64,000 bases of DNA from contig NZ_CP011266.1 in NCBI RefSeq assembly GCF_001477655.1, positions 1,286,001 through 1,350,000 of the forward strand, written 5' to 3'. The DNA comes from Methanobrevibacter millerae. GTDB taxonomy: Archaea; Methanobacteriota; Methanobacteria; Methanobacteriales; Methanobacteriaceae. A model generated the notes under the pieces. That model saw only the letters and a list, made by a program, of their open reading frames with translations. It made no database searches and was not told the DNA's origin. A program made the translations under genes and the position numbers. Positions within the stretch are counted from its first letter, which is position 1; every line of letters starts with the position of its first letter. Positions 17,607 through 26,237 of this stretch are shown here, piece by piece.

Positions 17607-17983
17607 ATGATGAGTGAAATTGTTACACAGGATTTATTTGCAACAGTAGTAGGACTAAAAAACTATAAAGGAAACCAAGTATTCAAACTCGGATCAATAG
17701 TAAAACTGATAAAGGAACCTGACAATGACTTTGATACAGAAGCAATAAAATGCGAACTGAACTATTCGGAAAAACAGGTTATCTTGCAAACAGCACAACA
17801 ACTGTAATAAAAGGAACAATGAGTGCAGGAAGAATATATGATAAAATAGCTGATGTAAGTTTTGCTGAAGTAAAGTTTATTGCAAACGATTCAGTAATAG
17901 CTAAAGTACTTACTCAAGAAGAAATCGAAGAACTGCTTAAAGCACATGAAAATGATGAATTCTTTAATCTGGATGATGAATAA
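17607..17983 (+). pseudogene. HIRAN-domain protein, frameshifted (copy A)
   Basis: Two overlapping frames together encode one ~120-residue HIRAN-domain protein: FATVVGLKNYKGNQVF, KEPDNDFDTEAIK, GKTGYLANSTTTVI, then SAGRIYDKIADV and an acidic tail. Comparison with the second copy shows one missing base at 17765/17766 (AACTATTCGG here, AACTATATCGG there), which shifts the frame. HIRAN domains bind DNA 3' ends or modified DNA and occur alone or with helicases and nucleases. The gene lies at the trailer end of CRISPR array A. It may be inactive, or the missing base may be a sequencing error. Confidence 0.8.
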
Positions 17984-18077
17984 ACACCATTTTTAACTGT
18001 CACCACCATTACTTTTTTTATATGATCTTTTTTTAGTAGAATACATTTGAAATCATAGTAATCTAAATAGATAAAAC

Positions 18078-18553
18078 TTTACAATCCTTATTTTAATAGA
18101 ATAATCTTTGCAATTTCATATCCGATAGAAGATATGGTGCTTTTGGTGAAGTCACAATCCTTGTTTTAATAGAATAATCTTTGCAATCAAAGGATTAGAA
18201 CTGGAAATAAACAACATGAATGAGTCACAATCCTTGTTTTAATAGAATAATCTTTGCAATATGATGAATATATCGATTTAATCGATGAAGTTATATGTCA
18301 CAATCCTTGTTTTAATAGAATAATCTTTGCAATAATGAAACTCCAATGGATGCAACACAATTGTATGAGTCACAATCCTTGTTTTAATAGAATAATCTTT
18401 GCAATGAATTAAAAGCTGCATGGAAAAGAAATCCAGATGGAGGTCACAATCCTTGTTTTAATAGAATAATCTTTGCAATGGGACTTCGCATATTCAGCTG
18501 AGGAACCCGGAAAAGAGTCACAATCCTTGTTTTAATAGAATACTCTTTGCAAT
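18078..18553 (-). CRISPR. CRISPR array A, 7 repeats and 6 spacers
   Basis: Seven 37-nt repeats (plus-strand form begins GTCACAATCCTTGTTTTAAT and ends CTTTGCAAT) start at 18078, 18151, 18224, 18297, 18369, 18443 and 18517, with spacers of 35-37 nt. The leftmost repeat is degenerate (TTT for GTC, A for G), marking the trailer end. The leader with its TATA box is on the right, so transcription runs on the minus strand. The repeat nearest the leader has TACTC where the others have TAATC. All six spacers have an open, protein-like frame on the plus strand. The type III-A genes lie just beyond array B. Confidence 0.97.
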
Positions 18554-18700
18554 AGGGTGTCAAATTCTTTCAAAATACCCAATAACTTGCAAAGAATTGT
18601 TTGACATAGGGTACTTTTTCGCAGATTAAAAATATTAAGTACCATATATAAAGATATGCGCACATGATATAAATAATTATTGCATTCTAATAACACCAAA
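18554..18700 (-). promoter_or_regulatory. CRISPR leader A
   Basis: The AT-rich leader is nearly identical to that of array B. It includes the block AGGGTGTCAAATTC next to the last repeat, and TTGCAAAG, which matches one end of the repeat. A TATA box (TTTATATA on the minus strand, 18645-18652) lies ~92 nt from the array and points into it. From 18700 to the cas1 remnant at 18863 the DNA is AT-rich, resembles the copy beyond leader B, and shows no gene. Confidence 0.8.
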
Positions 18701-18862
18701 TAAATCAAAAAAAGAAAATTTAAATAAAATAAAAATCTTATTTATAAAAATAAATAGTATTATCGATTTATTTTAAAAATATCCAATTTTAAAATGAATA
18801 ATTATTTTAACAAATTTTAAAAAATATTAGAAAAATTAAAAAAATTAGGTGATTTGCGAAAT

Positions 18863-19378
18863 TCACCATCTTAAATAAAATGTTTTATATTCCTTTAAAT
18901 ATAATAAATAATCTACAATATTTTTTGATTCAATAGATATTAAATCTACATAAGTAGTTTTAATTCCATTAAAGTTATTTCATTATTGAGTTTATCAAGT
19001 ATTGTTTTGATGAGTAATTTTCTGCATGATTCATGAATATAAATCTTACCTTCTTTAAGTTCAAAATCATCTTTTTCAATCTGATTTTTATTAATTAGTT
19101 TAAGAACTGATTTATCAACCACTTGCTGTCTGAACTCTTCCATCAAATCAAATACCAGACTTTTTCTTGCATACCTGTCTGAGTGTAAAAAACCTGCATA
19201 TGGATCAAGACCTGATGTATGAAGTGATTTTAAAACTTCACTTGCAAGAATAGCATATGAATAATTCAACATTGCATTAACAGGATCAAATGCACCACGA
19301 CCACTTCTTTTTAAAAAATTATACTCTTCATCAATTAAATATCTAAATCCAATCCAATATTCATGTGATGCTATTCAT
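18863..19378 (-). pseudogene. cas1 remnant, 5'-truncated and frameshifted
   Basis: This duplicates the C-terminal half of the intact cas1 at 20980-21984. It starts within the [11 protein letters not shown] segment (about residue 165) and continues through [16 protein letters not shown] to the same stop region. One base is missing near 18988 (CCATTAAAGTT, against CCATTAAAAGTT in the intact copy), which disrupts the last ~35 residues. The lost N-terminal half and shifted tail make it inactive. Its left edge adjoins leader A exactly as cas1 adjoins leader B, so it is one side of the tandem duplication. Confidence 0.88.
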
Positions 19379-19445
19379 TCTATTCGAAAAAATATCTGTG
19401 AATTTTTATTATTTTGTTAGATAAATAAACTAAACCTTAAAAAAT

Positions 19446-19726
19446 AAAACTGATAAAAGAACTTGACAATAACTTTGATACAGAAGCAATAAAATGCGAA
19501 CTGAACTATATCGGAAAAACAGGTTTATCTTGCAAACAGCACAACAACAGTGATAAAAGGCACAATGAGTGCGGGAAGAATATATGATAAAATAGATGAT
19601 GTAAGCTTTGCTGAAGTAAAGTTTATTGCAAACGATTCAGTAATAGCTAAAGTGCTTACTCAAGAAGAAATAGAAGAACTGCTTAAAGCACATGAAAACG
19701 ATGAATTTAATCTGGAAGATGAATAA
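19446..19726 (+). pseudogene. HIRAN-domain fragment (copy B)
   Basis: The sequence matches copy A from about codon 33 (AAAACTGATAAA) to the stop codon but has lost the N-terminal third. An extra T at 19524-19526 (GGTTTATC for GGTTATC) breaks the frame at a point 12 nt away from the break in copy A. Copy B instead keeps the base that copy A lost, so the two were damaged independently after duplication. It lies directly before the trailer end of array B, as copy A does before array A. Confidence 0.85.
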
Positions 19727-19760
19727 ACACTATTTTTAACTGTCACCACCATTACTTTTT

Positions 19761-20670
19761 TATAAAATCCTTGTTTTAATGGAATTTTTTGTAATTAAGA
19801 CCATATAACCCAAATCAAAACAAAATTTTAGTTGCAATCCTTGTTTTAATAGAATACTCTTTGCAATTAGATTTTCAGCATTAAAAGAACACTATCCAAA
19901 TGCGTCACAATCCTTGTTTTAATAGAATACTCTTTGCAATGGGTAAATATGCACCACAAGACTTCGCATTCCAATGGTCACAATCCTTGTTTTAATAGAA
20001 TACTCTTTGCAATAGGAGTCTGTTCTTTTTAATTTTTTAGGAGAGATAATGTCACAATCCTTGTTTTAATAGAATACTCTTTGCAATAGGAGTCTGTTCT
20101 TTTTAATTTTTTAGGAGAGATAATGTCACAATCCTTGTTTTAATAGAATAATCTTTGCAATAAAACATTGGATTATCAAAACTAATCCAATGTGGATGTC
20201 ACAATCCTTGTTTTAATAGAATAATCTTTGCAATAATAGAAATCTTTGCAAACAAGGAAGGAGTAAAAATGTCACAATCCTTGTTTTAATAGAATAATCT
20301 TTGCAATAGTTCAAACCCCTCAAGAGTTAGAAAGGGCAAAAATGTCACAATCCTTGTTTTAATAGAATAATCTTTGCAATAAATTAGCTCCAGTAAATTA
20401 TTGCGAAATAAATGAGTCACAATCCTTGTTTTAATAGAATAATCTTTGCAATATGAAAGAACTTAAAAGATATTTCCCTGAGCTAAAGTCACAATCCTTG
20501 TTTTAATAGAATAATCTTTGCAATAGAAGATGGCAAATTGGCTTTTAATGATGTATATACGTCACAATCCTTGTTTTAATAGAATAATCTTTGCAATGTC
20601 ATACTCTCCAAATAGACGGGAAGATGAGTACCCGTCACAATCCTTGTTTTAATAGAATAATCTTTGCAAT
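19761..20670 (-). CRISPR. CRISPR array B, 13 repeats and 12 spacers
   Basis: Repeats begin at 19761 (degenerate, ~35 nt), 19831, 19904, 19977, 20051, 20125, 20198, 20271, 20344, 20416, 20488, 20561 and 20634; spacers are 35-37 nt. The leader is at the right, so the array is transcribed on the minus strand and the right-hand spacers are newest. Repeats at 19831-20087 carry TACTC; all younger ones carry TAATC. The spacers at 20014-20050 and 20088-20124 are identical. The spacer at 20162-20197 contains a 10-bp inverted repeat (ACATTGGATT/AATCCAATGT). No spacer is shared with array A. Confidence 0.97.
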
Positions 20671-20810
20671 AGGGTGTCAAATTCTTTCAAAATACCCAAT
20701 AACTTGCAAAGATTTGTTTGACATATGATACTTTTTCGCAGATTAAAAATATTAAGTACCATATATAAAGATATGCGCACATAATATAAATAGTTATTGC
20801 ATTATAATAC
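20671..20810 (-). promoter_or_regulatory. CRISPR leader B
   Basis: A near-copy of leader A, with a TATA box (TTTATATA on the minus strand) at 20762-20769 firing into array B. It sits between cas1 and the array, the normal place for an active leader. From 20811 to 20979 the DNA is AT-rich non-coding sequence shared with copy A. Confidence 0.8.
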
Positions 20811-20979
20811 TCGTAAATAAATCAAATAAAGAAAATTTAAATAATATAAATGTGTTATTTATAAAAATAAATAATATTAATGATTTATTTTAAAAATATC
20901 TAATTTTTAATGAATTATTATTTTCAAGTAATTTTAAAAAATATTAGAATAATTAAAAAAATGGGGTAATCTGCGAAAT

Positions 20980-21984
20980 TCACCATCTTAAATAAAATGT
21001 TTTATATTTCTTTAAATATAATAAATAATCTACAATATTTTTTGATTCTATAAATATTAAATTTACATAAGTAGTTTTAATTCCATTAAAAGTTATTTTA
21101 TTATTGAGTTTATCTAGTATTGTTTTGATGAGTAATTTTCTACATGATTCATGAATATAAATCTTACCTTCTTTAAGTTCAAAATCATCTTTTTCAATCT
21201 GATTTTTATTAATTAGTTTAAGAACTGATTTATCAACAACTTGCTGTCTAAACTCTTCCATCAAATCAAAAACCAAACTTTTTCTAGCATATCTGTCTGA
21301 GTGTAAAAAACCTGCATACGGATTAAGACCCGATATATGAAGAGATTTTAAAACTTCACTTGCAAGAATTGCATAAGAATAGTTTAACATTGCATTAACA
21401 GGATCAAATGCACCACGACCACTTCTTTTTAAAAAATTATACTCTTCATCAATTAAATATCTAAATCCAATCCAATATTCATGTGATGCCATTCCTTCAA
21501 TGCCAAATATGTCCTGTCTGATTTTTTCAGAAGGTTTGCTTTGAATGTTATCTAATGCTTTTAAAAGATTATTTAATTTTTTTCTTTGTTTAATAATAAA
21601 ATCAACTCCACCACGAGATTTTGATAAAGTACTTAGAGTTGACCTTTGATTTTTAATTTTTGATTCGATGAATTTTTTAGCTAAATAACCACTTCTTTCA
21701 TCATTTAAGGCATAATATTGCTGTTTTCGTATTTCAACATTATTATGTTCCATTGAAGATAAACGGTACTTTATATTTCCTCTCCAGTCAATAGCTATTA
21801 CATCAACATCATTATCAGACAATAATTCTATTGCATCAAATGTGATTGCACCTTTTCCATTGATGATAATTTGGTTTAGGTCTTTTGGAAGAAAATAATC
21901 AAGTTCATCCCCATTTTCACGAATTACAATCTGATTGTCTCTTTTGGTTATTGATTTTCCAAATCCGTCAATTATTAGCCTCAT
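20980..21984 (-). CDS. cas1: Cas1, CRISPR spacer integrase
   Basis: The 334-residue protein has the N-terminal beta domain (MRLIIDGFGKSITK...) and the helical catalytic domain of Cas1. The active-site glutamate lies in the IFGIEGMASHEYW region, and the His and Asp in [19 protein letters not shown]. With Cas2 it inserts new spacers next to the leader. It overlaps cas2 by 4 nt (ATGA), so translation is coupled, and it is the last gene of the type III-A operon, next to leader B. It is intact, unlike the truncated copy at 18863. There is no reverse transcriptase fusion, so spacers would be taken up as DNA. Confidence 0.96.
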   Translation of the reverse strand: MRLIIDGFGKSITKRDNQIVIRENGDELDYFLPKDLNQIIINGKGAITFDAIELLSDNDVDVIAIDWRGNIKYRLSSMEHNNVEIRKQQYYALNDERSGYLAKKFIESKIKNQRSTLSTLSKSRGGVDFIIKQRKKLNNLLKALDNIQSKPSEKIRQDIFGIEGMASHEYWIGFRYLIDEEYNFLKRSGRGAFDPVNAMLNYSYAILASEVLKSLHISGLNPYAGFLHSDRYARKSLVFDLMEEFRQQVVDKSVLKLINKNQIEKDDFELKEGKIYIHESCRKLLIKTILDKLNNKITFNGIKTTYVNLIFIESKNIVDYLLYLKKYKTFYLRW

Positions 21985-22262
21985 AAAAATCTATACTTCA
22001 AATCACTTTCTGGAATATAAACCTCACCATCATATAAAATGGATTCTTTGCAGCTTTTACAAAGTGGAAATATTATGATACTGTCTTTATCTGATGATAA
22101 AAATGATGCTGTTTCTTCAGCCAAATCTAGTCTGTCTTTCGGTGATAGATTTCCTGCAAAAACGGACTTTTGAATTCTATATAATCCATATGACTGAAGT
22201 TTTTTAATAAAATAACTTCTTGTCGTATTGTCAGATATATCATAGGTTACTATTGTCAACAT
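21981..22262 (-). CDS. cas2: Cas2, adaptation complex subunit
   Basis: The 93-residue protein fits the Cas2 ferredoxin fold: a first strand ending in the conserved Asp (MLTIVTYDISDNTTRS), helix KKLQSYGLYRIQKSVFAG, and a C-terminal strand after CKSC. It forms the dimer core on which Cas1 dimers assemble for spacer integration. It overlaps cas1 by 4 nt and shares one base with the end of cas6, so all three are co-translated. The Cys pair near residue 75 is unremarkable for the family. Confidence 0.95.
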   Translation of the reverse strand: MLTIVTYDISDNTTRSYFIKKLQSYGLYRIQKSVFAGNLSPKDRLDLAEETASFLSSDKDSIIIFPLCKSCKESILYDGEVYIPESDLKYRFL

Positions 22263-22933
22263 TAATCATCAATGATTTTTTTTACACATCCAAAACCCTG
22301 AGATACTCCCTTTCCAAGTCCGAAGTAATCTGGGATATCATAATGTATCTTGAATTCACCCATAAAAGCAGTCATATATACAGATTTGTATTGAACCAGT
22401 TTAGGTTCAAAATGAGTTTTTGCATATAATTTCTTATTTACAATTATCCCCAATCCTTTTGACATTGACAATAAGTTTCCCACCAATATTTTATTAATTA
22501 ATTCTTTTTTTTCTTTCCATGTCTTTAAAGCCATATATTTTGGATAATTTTTAGTATTCAATCCCAGCCATGGTGTAACAAATTTATAATGCATTTCCTC
22601 AGAACTAGGTTTAATATCTGCTTTTCTTTCAAATATTATCTTTTCTTTAACATAATATCTTTTGTCTAAATCAAAATAATCAATTTCTGATGAAATTTTT
22701 TTAAGAATGTTGGCTCCTTTCCCAATACCTAAAATATGGATGTTATTATCAATTATTTTATATTGAACTAACGGATAGGTAAATAAAAACTTATCATTAT
22801 TATAATGATTATGTAAAAGACCATATTCACTAAATTTATTTCCAACAAAACCTCTTACTTTTGAAGCATCCACCGACATATCTTCATTAACATCAAATAC
22901 AATATTTACAACATTATACCTCATCATCATCAC
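22262..22933 (-). CDS. cas6: Cas6, pre-crRNA endoribonuclease
   Basis: The 223-residue RAMP protein ends with the Gly-rich loop typical of Cas6 (GLGKGVSQGFGCV, about residues 203-216). The N-terminal ferredoxin-like part (YNVVNIVFDVNEDMSV) fits the family. Cas6 cuts the repeat RNA to make crRNAs for the Csm complex. A catalytic histidine is not obvious by eye; a Lys/Tyr-type active site is possible. It overlaps csm5 by about 20 nt. The first codons are GTG and three ATGs in a row, so the exact start is uncertain by a few residues. Confidence 0.9.
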   Translation of the reverse strand: MMMMRYNVVNIVFDVNEDMSVDASKVRGFVGNKFSEYGLLHNHYNNDKFLFTYPLVQYKIIDNNIHILGIGKGANILKKISSEIDYFDLDKRYYVKEKIIFERKADIKPSSEEMHYKFVTPWLGLNTKNYPKYMALKTWKEKKELINKILVGNLLSMSKGLGIIVNKKLYAKTHFEPKLVQYKSVYMTAFMGEFKIHYDIPDYFGLGKGVSQGFGCVKKIIDD

Positions 22934-24065
22934 ATAATTCTAATTTTATCCAACCCATAGATATGTCTTCATTCTTATTTTTATCAATTATTATTCTGGA
23001 AATAGGAAAATCATCTTTTGATATTTTTTTATCTTTTTTCTCATCTGATTTATTATTCTCTTTTTCCAAATCCTCTAAAATAATTTTTTTAATATCATTA
23101 TACAAATTACTATTAGAATTTTTAACCTTTAAAGCCAAAGATGTAGCTAATAATCCTGATCCATATCCTATTTTTAAAACCGGTGATTTTTCATCATTTT
23201 TATTTTTTAAATTTCCATAAAATTTCTTTAATTTAGGAAGATTATATTTTTCACAAAATTTAATTTCATGCTCAATTAAATCATTGGAAAAATCATGAAT
23301 TGCTTTGAGTATCTTATCCATTTTCAACATTTCAATTTTTTTATCATCAAAATTTAATAAATCATAAGTTTTTTCATCATAATTCATTGTAATTGAAAAA
23401 GACAATAAATCTTTTGTTAAAGAAATGGATTCTAAATAAATAGGAATTCCTTTTTTAAAGTTAGGTTTAGGTCCAGATTTATCTTTTGAATTTTTTTTCT
23501 TGTCTAATGAATATCTTGGTCTAGCTCTTGAAGCTTTATATACTTTTAAATTTTCAGTAGTGCTTGAATCAGAAATTTTTAAAAACTTTAAAATATCCTT
23601 TTTTGCATCATCATCCAATTGGAAATATGAATTGACAAGAGACTTATTTATTTCACCATTTACAACTACTTTATTAATGTCTGCATCATTAAAATATTTA
23701 TAAAGTAATGCAGTTCTAATTGCACCTTTAATAGATGAACCAGGAATATATGATTCATTGAAAACCTTAATATTTTCATTAATCTTATTGTCTTCGTTAA
23801 AATCATCAGAACCATTAAGAGTAAAACTATATCTAATACAATCTTCTCTAACTTTATCAAAAACTGCTTTGTTCTCACATAAATCTTCAATGAATTTATT
23901 TTGTTTCTCTTCATTGTCTAATGATTTGAAATATTTTAATAAATTTATTCTATTATATTTACTTTTTACTTTAATAAGTTCTGAAACTAAATATTCTTCC
24001 CCAGAACCTATATGGACAGGCGTGATTGTTCGTATATTAAAATTATATTTTTCAGAAATCTTCAT
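22914..24065 (-). CDS. csm5: Csm5, type III-A RAMP subunit
   Basis: The 383-residue protein opens with the RAMP strand NFNIRTITPVHIGSGEEY, has the Gly-rich YIPGSSIKGAIRTALLYK near residue 100, and ends with KSSDEKK-type charged sequence and a final strand. Position, length and motifs match Csm5, which caps the crRNA 3' side of the Csm filament and helps crRNA maturation. It starts directly after csm4 (24066) with no gap and overlaps cas6. The middle contains a Lys-rich insertion (RYSLDKKKNSKDKSGPKP). Confidence 0.92.
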   Translation of the reverse strand: MKISEKYNFNIRTITPVHIGSGEEYLVSELIKVKSKYNRINLLKYFKSLDNEEKQNKFIEDLCENKAVFDKVREDCIRYSFTLNGSDDFNEDNKINENIKVFNESYIPGSSIKGAIRTALLYKYFNDADINKVVVNGEINKSLVNSYFQLDDDAKKDILKFLKISDSSTTENLKVYKASRARPRYSLDKKKNSKDKSGPKPNFKKGIPIYLESISLTKDLLSFSITMNYDEKTYDLLNFDDKKIEMLKMDKILKAIHDFSNDLIEHEIKFCEKYNLPKLKKFYGNLKNKNDEKSPVLKIGYGSGLLATSLALKVKNSNSNLYNDIKKIILEDLEKENNKSDEKKDKKISKDDFPISRIIIDKNKNEDISMGWIKLELCDDDEV

Positions 24066-25016
24066 TCAATCACCTTGTTTATATTTTAATGGAAAAGCAT
24101 AACCATATTCAAATGCCTTTGTTCCTACTGGAACAAATGAACCATAAATTTCATTATAATTATTAAAAGTGGAGCCCTCCATAAAAAATCTAACTTGTTT
24201 TCTTACTTCACCATTTTTATCCCTGCTTCTTTTAAATCCCAATTCATAACATGATTCATTGTCAATGTTTTTTATTTCATCAATTTCAGGAATAAATCTG
24301 GAAAGTGTTAAAAAACGGTTTCCTTTTTTACAAATATTTAAATCAGAAATGTTTAAATCTTCAATTCTATAATCAAAATGACCACTTCCTGTTGATATAT
24401 TACTACCAAAACCACGGTCTTTAAGGAATCTTAATGCTGATTCAACAACTTTTTTATAGTTATCTTCGAAAAATTCTATAAAAAAGAACAATTCCATATT
24501 TTCACTATATCTTAATCCTTCACTATAAAATATATCTGTTTTGTTGTTTAATCTATGAACAGCATTATTTGGTCTAATTGTATTTTTAACTTTAAATATT
24601 TCATATGATTCCTTAGGCATTAAGAATTTATCATCCATTTGAACATAATCCGAATAATTATTTAATATATCTGACTCTGTAATTTCACCATTAATGCAAC
24701 TGAAAAATATGCTTTCTTCCAAATATTCAACTTTTTTAAATTTTTTTAAAAAATCTGTATTGAAAGATTTTAGTTCACTGTTCAGAATAATTTTAGGAAA
24801 AAATCGTTTAATACCCGCATTTGTTTCGACACATGGAAAAGCTGATGAAAACAAAAATGGAGGATTTTCATTAAATTTATCAATTAATTCTTTTAAAAAC
24901 TCTTCATCATAAATTTCACTAATAGCCGATAAGATTGCACCAAACAATCTATCAGAATGTAATTTAGGAAAAGTTGATAATGGTTTGATATAAACTAACA
25001 TTATTTTATCCCTCAA
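24066..25016 (-). CDS. csm4: Csm4, type III-A RAMP subunit
   Basis: The 316-residue protein starts VYIKPLSTFPKLHSDRLFGA, the typical Csm4 N-terminus with the conserved His/Asp-Arg-Leu-Phe-Gly segment. It has a C-terminal Gly-rich stretch (DRGFGSNISTGSGHF, near 205). Csm4 holds the crRNA 5' tag and contacts Cas10 at the foot of the complex. It directly follows csm3 and precedes csm5 without gaps, in the standard order. Confidence 0.93.
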   Translation of the reverse strand: MRDKIMLVYIKPLSTFPKLHSDRLFGAILSAISEIYDEEFLKELIDKFNENPPFLFSSAFPCVETNAGIKRFFPKIILNSELKSFNTDFLKKFKKVEYLEESIFFSCINGEITESDILNNYSDYVQMDDKFLMPKESYEIFKVKNTIRPNNAVHRLNNKTDIFYSEGLRYSENMELFFFIEFFEDNYKKVVESALRFLKDRGFGSNISTGSGHFDYRIEDLNISDLNICKKGNRFLTLSRFIPEIDEIKNIDNESCYELGFKRSRDKNGEVRKQVRFFMEGSTFNNYNEIYGSFVPVGTKAFEYGYAFPLKYKQGD

Positions 25017-25778
25017 TTATAAAAGTAAATCAATGTTTAAAGTTTCAAATGACACATCTTTAAATAATGGATCTTTTTCTTCACCAGTTAAGTAAAATGA
25101 CCTATCTCTTTCAGTAATATAAATATGATTAAATGAAATTTGACCAGAACCTCTACTTCCAGAACCTCCCAAATAATCATTTTGAAGAAGATACATTGAT
25201 AATAAAAGTTTTTTAATTATTCTATTTACATCCTCATCTTCATCATATACCGAAATAATTATTTCAAAATTAAATTCAGACCCTTTAGGTACTCTTTCAA
25301 TATTTCTAGGGACTGCTTTTGATGTAATTCTATTAATAGTATTTTCCCATTTTAATTCAACACCTTTCAACAGTTGATCATTGTCTTTCCACATTTCAAT
25401 AGTATCATCCGTTGGGTGTGCATCACGAACTAATAATCTTGTTTTAAAATTTATTCTGGATGATTCATCTTTAATATTTTCAGGAGTGGTTCCAAATAAT
25501 TTTACTGCATCACAATCAATACAAGTTGAAACGATAACATCATTGTCTTCTTTAGCATTGTTGATAATGCTTTGACAAGATTCTGGATCACTTAATTCAA
25601 AGAGTGAACGTAGTTTTCCTTTAATTGAAGAACCTGGAATATATGGAAAACCAGTAATACTGTCTCTAACAATAGGACTATCACTTCCCCCAATTTCTAC
25701 TGTATCACTAGAATCACCTATATGAAGACCCGTTTCACAAGTAATTATCCCTTTAATTATAATATTTTTTCTAAACAT
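25017..25778 (-). CDS. csm3: Csm3, backbone RNase subunit of type III-A
   Basis: The 253-residue RAMP protein shows the Csm3 signature: IIIKGIITCETGLHIG, then IGGSDSPIVRD with the aspartate used for target-RNA cleavage, and YIPGSSIKGKLRSLFE near residue 50. A cysteine pair around STCIDCDA (near residue 90) may bind zinc, as seen in other Csm3 proteins. It has the Gly-rich NDYLGGSGSRGSGQI near the C-terminus. Several copies form the filament and cut bound RNA at 6-nt steps. It lies 2 nt after csm2. Confidence 0.95.
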   Translation of the reverse strand: MFRKNIIIKGIITCETGLHIGDSSDTVEIGGSDSPIVRDSITGFPYIPGSSIKGKLRSLFELSDPESCQSIINNAKEDNDVIVSTCIDCDAVKLFGTTPENIKDESSRINFKTRLLVRDAHPTDDTIEMWKDNDQLLKGVELKWENTINRITSKAVPRNIERVPKGSEFNFEIIISVYDEDEDVNRIIKKLLLSMYLLQNDYLGGSGSRGSGQISFNHIYITERDRSFYLTGEEKDPLFKDVSFETLNIDLLL

Positions 25779-25780
25779 GT

Positions 25781-26233
25781 TTATTCCCCCAAATAGTTAT
25801 GATAAGCCACAATAGATTCAAATAACTGAACAAAACGTTCAAAATTTTTTTCTTTTATTTCATCATCAGTTCCTTGATTAATTTTTTCAATGCAAAATTC
25901 CATAAAATTATAAAATCCATAAGATATTTTTTCCTGTGCTAACTTAGATGCTAATCTAGGTTTTAATAAAAGCAATTGAGGTTTGATTTCACTCCATTCA
26001 TTAGAATATCTATCAATTTTTTTAATATGCGCATAATAATTTCTTAATTGAGTGTGTGATACATCTTCGATAAATGCCTCGGCTAATTCATAAGCCAAAC
26101 CATTATCATCTGTAATTTCATCTATGGTAATTTTATAAAAATCTTTATTCTCATTTCTAATTTTAAATTCATCAACTTTCGGTGAAGAAATATTTTTATT
26201 TTTCTTGTTTTTAGAGTTATTATCTCTAGCCAT
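25781..26233 (-). CDS. csm2: Csm2, small subunit of type III-A
   Basis: The 150-residue helical protein has a basic, Lys/Asn-rich N-terminal tail. The body carries SHTQLRNYYAHIKKI and LLLLKPRLASKLAQ, which match the conserved helices of Csm2. Csm2 forms the belly of the Csm complex along the target RNA. It is placed between cas10 and csm3 with gaps of 4 and 2 nt, as expected. Confidence 0.9.
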   Translation of the reverse strand: MARDNNSKNKKNKNISSPKVDEFKIRNENKDFYKITIDEITDDNGLAYELAEAFIEDVSHTQLRNYYAHIKKIDRYSNEWSEIKPQLLLLKPRLASKLAQEKISYGFYNFMEFCIEKINQGTDDEIKEKNFERFVQLFESIVAYHNYLGE

Positions 26234-26237
26234 AATA

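Noticed and set aside
18946-19272. A separate small cas gene
   Set aside because: The frame is the C-terminal half of cas1, matching the intact copy almost exactly; it is a truncated duplicate with a frameshift.
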